From: a virus
Strand: one strand, 5' to 3'
Virus record (IMG/VR): IMGVR_UViG_3300031963_000044
Span: 38,636-102,635 of that record
DNA length: 64,000 nt
Part shown: positions 61,183 through 64,000 of the stretch, in pieces
How positions within the stretch are numbered: position 1 is the stretch's first letter
Layout of the letters: each line of letters starts with the position of its first letter
Notes under the pieces: generated by a model
What the model saw: the letters and a program-made list of their open reading frames with translations, nothing else
What the model was told of the DNA's origin: nothing
The model's database searches: none
Program-made: the position numbers and the translations under genes

Positions 61183-63021
61183 TTATGAAAAGCTAACACC
61201 TTTAAAATTCTTAACCCTTACCGTAATATCTTTTTGAGGATATCTAATTTGATAAATTTGTTTTGGTTCTGCAAAAAGTGTATCATCAATCGGTTGAATT
61301 TGTTTGGTGTTGTTATCCAAATAGGGTTGAGATGTTTCTGCTGATGAATATTGTCCGCCTACCTTATTAAAGAAATCCAATGATGTTATTGTAATAACGC
61401 CATTTAATGATTGAATCAATCTTCTTATTTCGGATATATAAGCATTTTCACCAAGTTGTCTTGTTAAAGGATTAAAATAAGTTGTTATTGTATTAATAAT
61501 ATCAGAAACAACCGCACCTTGATTTTGTGTTGCATCTAAAACAACTGAAACATCAACAGTTAAATCAATAACTTCAGCGGTTTCAATTGAAACATAATCA
61601 TTTATCATTCTATAGTTCGATAAATAATTAGCTAAATTATTTTTTAATGTATTTGAAACTATTTGTGTTAATTTACCCGAAGAATCAAATGATAATATTT
61701 TAACCTTAATTTTATTATCTTCCTCAACAATTGCAACTTTTGCTGGTGCGCCAAATTGTCCCGGCATTTTTCTAATTAATGCTTCATAATCGCTTATTGT
61801 TACCGCTCTATTTTGTGCGGAAAAATTAAATGAAACATAATTCCTAACCTCTTCTAATGTTGGTGCATTTGCTCCACCAATAGCTGCGGTAACGTTTGAA
61901 CATCTTAATGAATTTATAACTGAGGTATTAACACTTTGTGATGGACCGTTAACCGCAAAATTTGCTGTATTAACTTGTGTGATTACGTTAACACCTAAAT
62001 TCGTTGATAAACCGCCACCAACTCGATATTGAACAAATAATGTTGTGTTAGGTTTTAGTGCGGAACCTAACGCCATATTATTTTGATATTTTTGTATATT
62101 AAGCGGAGTTCCTAATCTGGTAAACTCCCTAAGTTGCTCTTCAGCACTTACATTACCACCACCAAATGTCATTTTCAAAAATCCTTGAGGGGTAAATTCT
62201 GTTATAAATCGTTGATTTGTTGTTATGTATTTTCCAACCTTAATTCCGGGTTGGTCTGATGGTTTTGTTGGGTCTTCGATAAAAATTCTATCTTCAACAA
62301 GAGCATCAACTTCATACCATCTTCCTGAAGTACCAAGAAATTCTTGTACTGAAGGAACATTAGCATATGATACACCATCTTTTTGAATAACCGATGTAAC
62401 ACCCAAAACATTCTTTTCTGGTAAAAATAAGTCAAGAAATGGTCTAACATCAGCATTTGTTATAACTTTTTTGAACACCTTTGTGATACCATTAACAACA
62501 ACATCTCTTTTAACTATGGTATAATTTATAAGAATATTGTTTGCATCAAAATTTGGAATTTTTAATCTGTTTGGGAACCCTTCATTATTAAAAGGTGACG
62601 CAAAATCAATATCGTGAACGGTTTCAAAAATTTGTCCCGCACCCGATACCTGACTTCCCCTTCTTAATATTCCCAAATATCTTTCATCTTCTTTATCACC
62701 AAAAACTGGAACCGTAATTGAAAAATCAACGAGCGCAACAGAAGGTCTTTGACCCGGTATTTTTAATCCGTAAGTTCTTGCGATATTAAAAACTGATGAT
62801 TTTTGTTGCGCATACTGTAATACCGTTTCTTGTATGCTTCTATCAATATGAAAATGTAAGTTATCTGTGACAGCAGCATTTAAATCCATTAAAACAGAAA
62901 ATACCGAAGCATCATTAAAATTGCTAATTAAGTCGGGATAATACGTATTAACATAATTAATTAAATCTTGTCTTATTGCAACAAAATCTCTATCGGTATA
63001 ATTTATTCTTCTTTCTGCCAT
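61183..63021 (-). CDS. 6: Baseplate wedge protein gp6-like
   Basis: A 612-residue protein starting MAERRINYTDRDFVAIRQDL, then INYVNTYYPDLISNFNDAS and LMDLNAAVTDNLHFHIDRSI, the standard opening of T4 gp6 (baseplate_J-related) proteins. The central part has PTLEEVRNYVSFNFSAQNRA and VTISDYEALIRKMPGQFGAP, the conserved core of the family, followed by VDVSVVLDATQNQGAVVSDI. gp6 forms the inner ring of the contractile-tail baseplate with gp7 and gp53. It lies 8 bases downstream of gp25, the same neighbour as in related myoviruses. Confidence 0.92.
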   Translation of the reverse strand: MAERRINYTDRDFVAIRQDLINYVNTYYPDLISNFNDASVFSVLMDLNAAVTDNLHFHIDRSIQETVLQYAQQKSSVFNIARTYGLKIPGQRPSVALVDFSITVPVFGDKEDERYLGILRRGSQVSGAGQIFETVHDIDFASPFNNEGFPNRLKIPNFDANNILINYTIVKRDVVVNGITKVFKKVITNADVRPFLDLFLPEKNVLGVTSVIQKDGVSYANVPSVQEFLGTSGRWYEVDALVEDRIFIEDPTKPSDQPGIKVGKYITTNQRFITEFTPQGFLKMTFGGGNVSAEEQLREFTRLGTPLNIQKYQNNMALGSALKPNTTLFVQYRVGGGLSTNLGVNVITQVNTANFAVNGPSQSVNTSVINSLRCSNVTAAIGGANAPTLEEVRNYVSFNFSAQNRAVTISDYEALIRKMPGQFGAPAKVAIVEEDNKIKVKILSFDSSGKLTQIVSNTLKNNLANYLSNYRMINDYVSIETAEVIDLTVDVSVVLDATQNQGAVVSDIINTITTYFNPLTRQLGENAYISEIRRLIQSLNGVITITSLDFFNKVGGQYSSAETSQPYLDNNTKQIQPIDDTLFAEPKQIYQIRYPQKDITVRVKNFKGVSFS

Positions 63022-63029
63022 TTTAATAA

Positions 63030-63491
63030 TTAAATATTAAGAATAATAAAATCTGTGGAACCAAAAGCACTACTTGTATCAACATAATCGATTCTTACTT
63101 TTGCTGTATATTCATATGTTTGTTTTGCCGGTTCTCCAACAGTTCTATTAATCACATTACCCGCAGTTGTAACAAAGGATGAATCTTCTTCGCTACTTGC
63201 TGCTGTTACGGTAATATTTTTTATTTGTAGTTGAGGTATAAATTTTTCAACCGCTTCTCTAATATCAGATTCAATACTACCAAAAGTGGGACCATCCAAT
63301 GGTTCAAAGATATATTCATAAAGTCTGGTACCAAAGTCGGGAAGATAATATCTGGTTCCTTTTTTTGTAAGTAATAAATGAATCAAATTTGAACGCAATT
63401 CATCATTTGTGTAGTTGGATAACTCCAAATATTTCCCCTCTGAGGATTCTCTAAAGGGAAATATTATACCGTATGTTTTTCCTTCCGCCAT
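63030..63491 (-). CDS. 25: Baseplate wedge protein gp25-like
   Basis: A 153-residue GPW/gp25 family protein: IIFPFRESSEGKYLELSNYT, then LRSNLIHLLLTKKGTRYYLP and DFGTRLYEYIFEPL, with GSIESDIREAVEKFIPQLQI. The L-L-L-T-x-K-G-x-R-x-x-x-P-x-F-G-x-R-L stretch is the family signature. gp25 links baseplate to sheath in contractile tails. An insertion of about 20 residues after AASSEEDSS, relative to short gp25 proteins, is seen near the C-terminus. A promoter-like box lies 22 bases upstream, so this gene probably begins the baseplate transcript. Confidence 0.93.
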   Translation of the reverse strand: MAEGKTYGIIFPFRESSEGKYLELSNYTNDELRSNLIHLLLTKKGTRYYLPDFGTRLYEYIFEPLDGPTFGSIESDIREAVEKFIPQLQIKNITVTAASSEEDSSFVTTAGNVINRTVGEPAKQTYEYTAKVRIDYVDTSSAFGSTDFIILNI

Positions 63492-63513
63492 TTAAAATAG
63501 TGATTCGTTAACA

Positions 63514-63521
63514 ATAAATAT
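63514..63521 (-). promoter_or_regulatory. Candidate late promoter box ATATTTAT
   Basis: Read on the minus strand the box is ATATTTAT, 22 bases before the gp25 ATG, in the divergent gap to the tagged repeat gene at 63564. Its position before a certain late gene makes it one of the better examples. Confidence 0.4.
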
Positions 63522-63551
63522 AGTAGAATAACAATTTTTAGAAATGGTATA

Positions 63552-63559
63552 ATATTTAT
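63552..63559 (+). promoter_or_regulatory. ATATTTAT near the tagged repeat gene
   Basis: Plus-strand ATATTTAT ends 4 bases before the ATG at 63564. A TATAAT sequence overlaps its start at 63548-63553. If it is a promoter, the transcript would be nearly leaderless, so the assignment is doubtful. Confidence 0.2.
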
Positions 63560-63563
63560 GGTT

Positions 63564-64000
63564 ATGAAAAAGATTAAATTAACAGAATCAGATTTATATA
63601 GGATTGTTAGAAAGGTTCTTCTTGAGCAAGAGGAAGAAAATAACAGAAGAATCTTCAATAAGAATCCAGAATATTTTAAAACGATTCTTGAAAATGTATT
63701 TAGAAATGATTCTGAGAAATTAACAAGAGTTTTTAATAAACAATATGATAAGGTTATTATTAATGGGGATTTGGATTTAAGAGATACACAAATTCAATCA
63801 TTACCGGATAATCTTCATGTTGGGGGAAGTTTGTATTTACAAGGAACACCAATTCAATCCTTACCGGATAATCTTCATGTTGGGGGAAGTTTGTATTTAA
63901 GAGGAACACCAATTCAATCCTTACCGGATAATCTTCATGTTGGGGGAAATTTGAGTTTAGTAGGAACACCAATTCAATCCTTACCGGATAATCTTCATGT
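63564..64000 (+). CDS. Tagged LPDNL-repeat protein (partial, runs off the window)
   Basis: The start may be the ATG at 63558 or 63564; the second gives MKKIKLTESDLYRIVRKVLL then EQ, the clearest tag in the window. After about 45 polar residues, beta repeats begin: SLPDNLHVGGSLYLQGTPIQ, then nearly the same 20 residues again and again up to the window end. This is a leucine-rich-repeat-like solenoid, each turn with LPDNL and GG-x-L-x-L. No stop is reached, so length is unknown. The other LPxxL-repeat gene at 3240 is degenerate, while this one is nearly perfect. A head-packaged binding protein is the inference. Confidence 0.75.
   Translation, partial: MKKIKLTESDLYRIVRKVLLEQEEENNRRIFNKNPEYFKTILENVFRNDSEKLTRVFNKQYDKVIINGDLDLRDTQIQSLPDNLHVGGSLYLQGTPIQSLPDNLHVGGSLYLRGTPIQSLPDNLHVGGNLSLVGTPIQSLPDNLH
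63781..64000 (+). repeat. 60-base tandem repeats encoding LPDNL units
   Basis: From 63781 units start every 60 bases (63781, 63841, 63901, 63961), each containing TTACCGGATAATCTTCATGT and TGGGGGAA. Only a few positions differ between copies, mainly where the protein has variable residues (YLQ, YLR, SLV). A more degenerate unit begins about 63763. The array continues beyond the window. Confidence 0.9.

Noticed and set aside
1904-63521. T4-type late promoters TATAAATA
   Set aside because: In the coding direction the recurring box before gene starts is ATATTTAT; TATAAATA mostly appears only as part of its complement or in random A/T-rich stretches.
63760-63972. Minus-strand repeat protein MVFLLNSNFPQHEDY
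   Set aside because: Antisense of the 60-base LPDNL repeats; the plus-strand frame has tag, start and known solenoid pattern.
63781-64000. CRISPR-like regular repeats
   Set aside because: The repeats are contiguous 60-base coding units without unique spacers.
1-64000. tRNA genes
   Set aside because: No cloverleaf-like G/C-richer segment with a TTC-type arm and CCA end stood out by eye; a covariance-model scan would be needed to exclude them.

Overview
The window is part of a large, tailed, T4-related (myovirus-type) phage genome, about 70% A+T by eye, almost certainly infecting a Bacteroidota (flavobacteria-like) host. Phage identity is seen in baseplate wedge proteins of the gp25 and gp6 type, gp46/gp47-type recombination nucleases, a T4-like primase and RuvC-like resolvase, and a long run of very large, beta-rich virion proteins. 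The host inference rests on several signs: starts preceded by A-rich sequence rather than Shine-Dalgarno motifs, an RpoD-like sigma factor, an Hc1-type histone-like protein, SprB-type repeats, a DUF6576-like tail on one protein, and one promoter matching the Bacteroidota TAnnTTTG element. No rRNA, tRNA, CRISPR array, transposase or reverse transcriptase was seen.

Layout. 1-5080: cell-wall genes (transglycosylase-like end, LysM protein), a Dps-like protein, DUF3310, an HExxH protein and a plus-strand island with an LPxxL-repeat protein. 5080-10900: glutaredoxin, a 662-residue WC-domain plus leucine-rich-repeat protein, DnaJ, several small genes, and a 59-residue Hc1-like histone. 10900-17900: a possible processed internal head protein, a DUF5661-like protein, an amidase-like protein, membrane proteins and the sigma factor. 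18300-26720: recombination and replication block (gp46, gp47, PD-(D/E)XK nuclease, primase, RuvC-like), with two paralogous WC-domain proteins flanking gp47. 26720-59660: one long minus-strand virion operon with adhesin-like modules (tandem tail paralogues, SprB repeats, a seven-blade RCC1 propeller, YadA-head repeats, a PKD-like domain) and, in its middle, two glycosyltransferases and a sulfotransferase. 59660-64000: a tagged HExxH protein, gp6, gp25, and at the edge a plus-strand tagged protein made of nearly identical 60-base LPDNL repeats.

How it fits together. The sigma factor probably redirects transcription. A recurrent ATATTTAT box lies shortly upstream of many operon-leading genes and may be its target, whereas the TAnnTTTG box before the gp47 segment looks host-read. 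The most interesting cross-cutting pattern is a short N-terminal tag (consensus close to K-I-x-[IL]-T-E-[SK]-x-L, ending in [LIV]-x-E) on otherwise unrelated proteins: a LysM protein, an HExxH protein, an acidic protein and an LPDNL-repeat protein, with looser versions on others. It resembles the T4 capsid-targeting sequence cut by the prohead protease, and suggests a set of accessory proteins packaged in the head and delivered with the DNA. Separately, Thr- and Pro-rich linkers in the tail proteins next to glycosyltransferase and sulfotransferase genes suggest that the fibres may be decorated with sulfated glycans.
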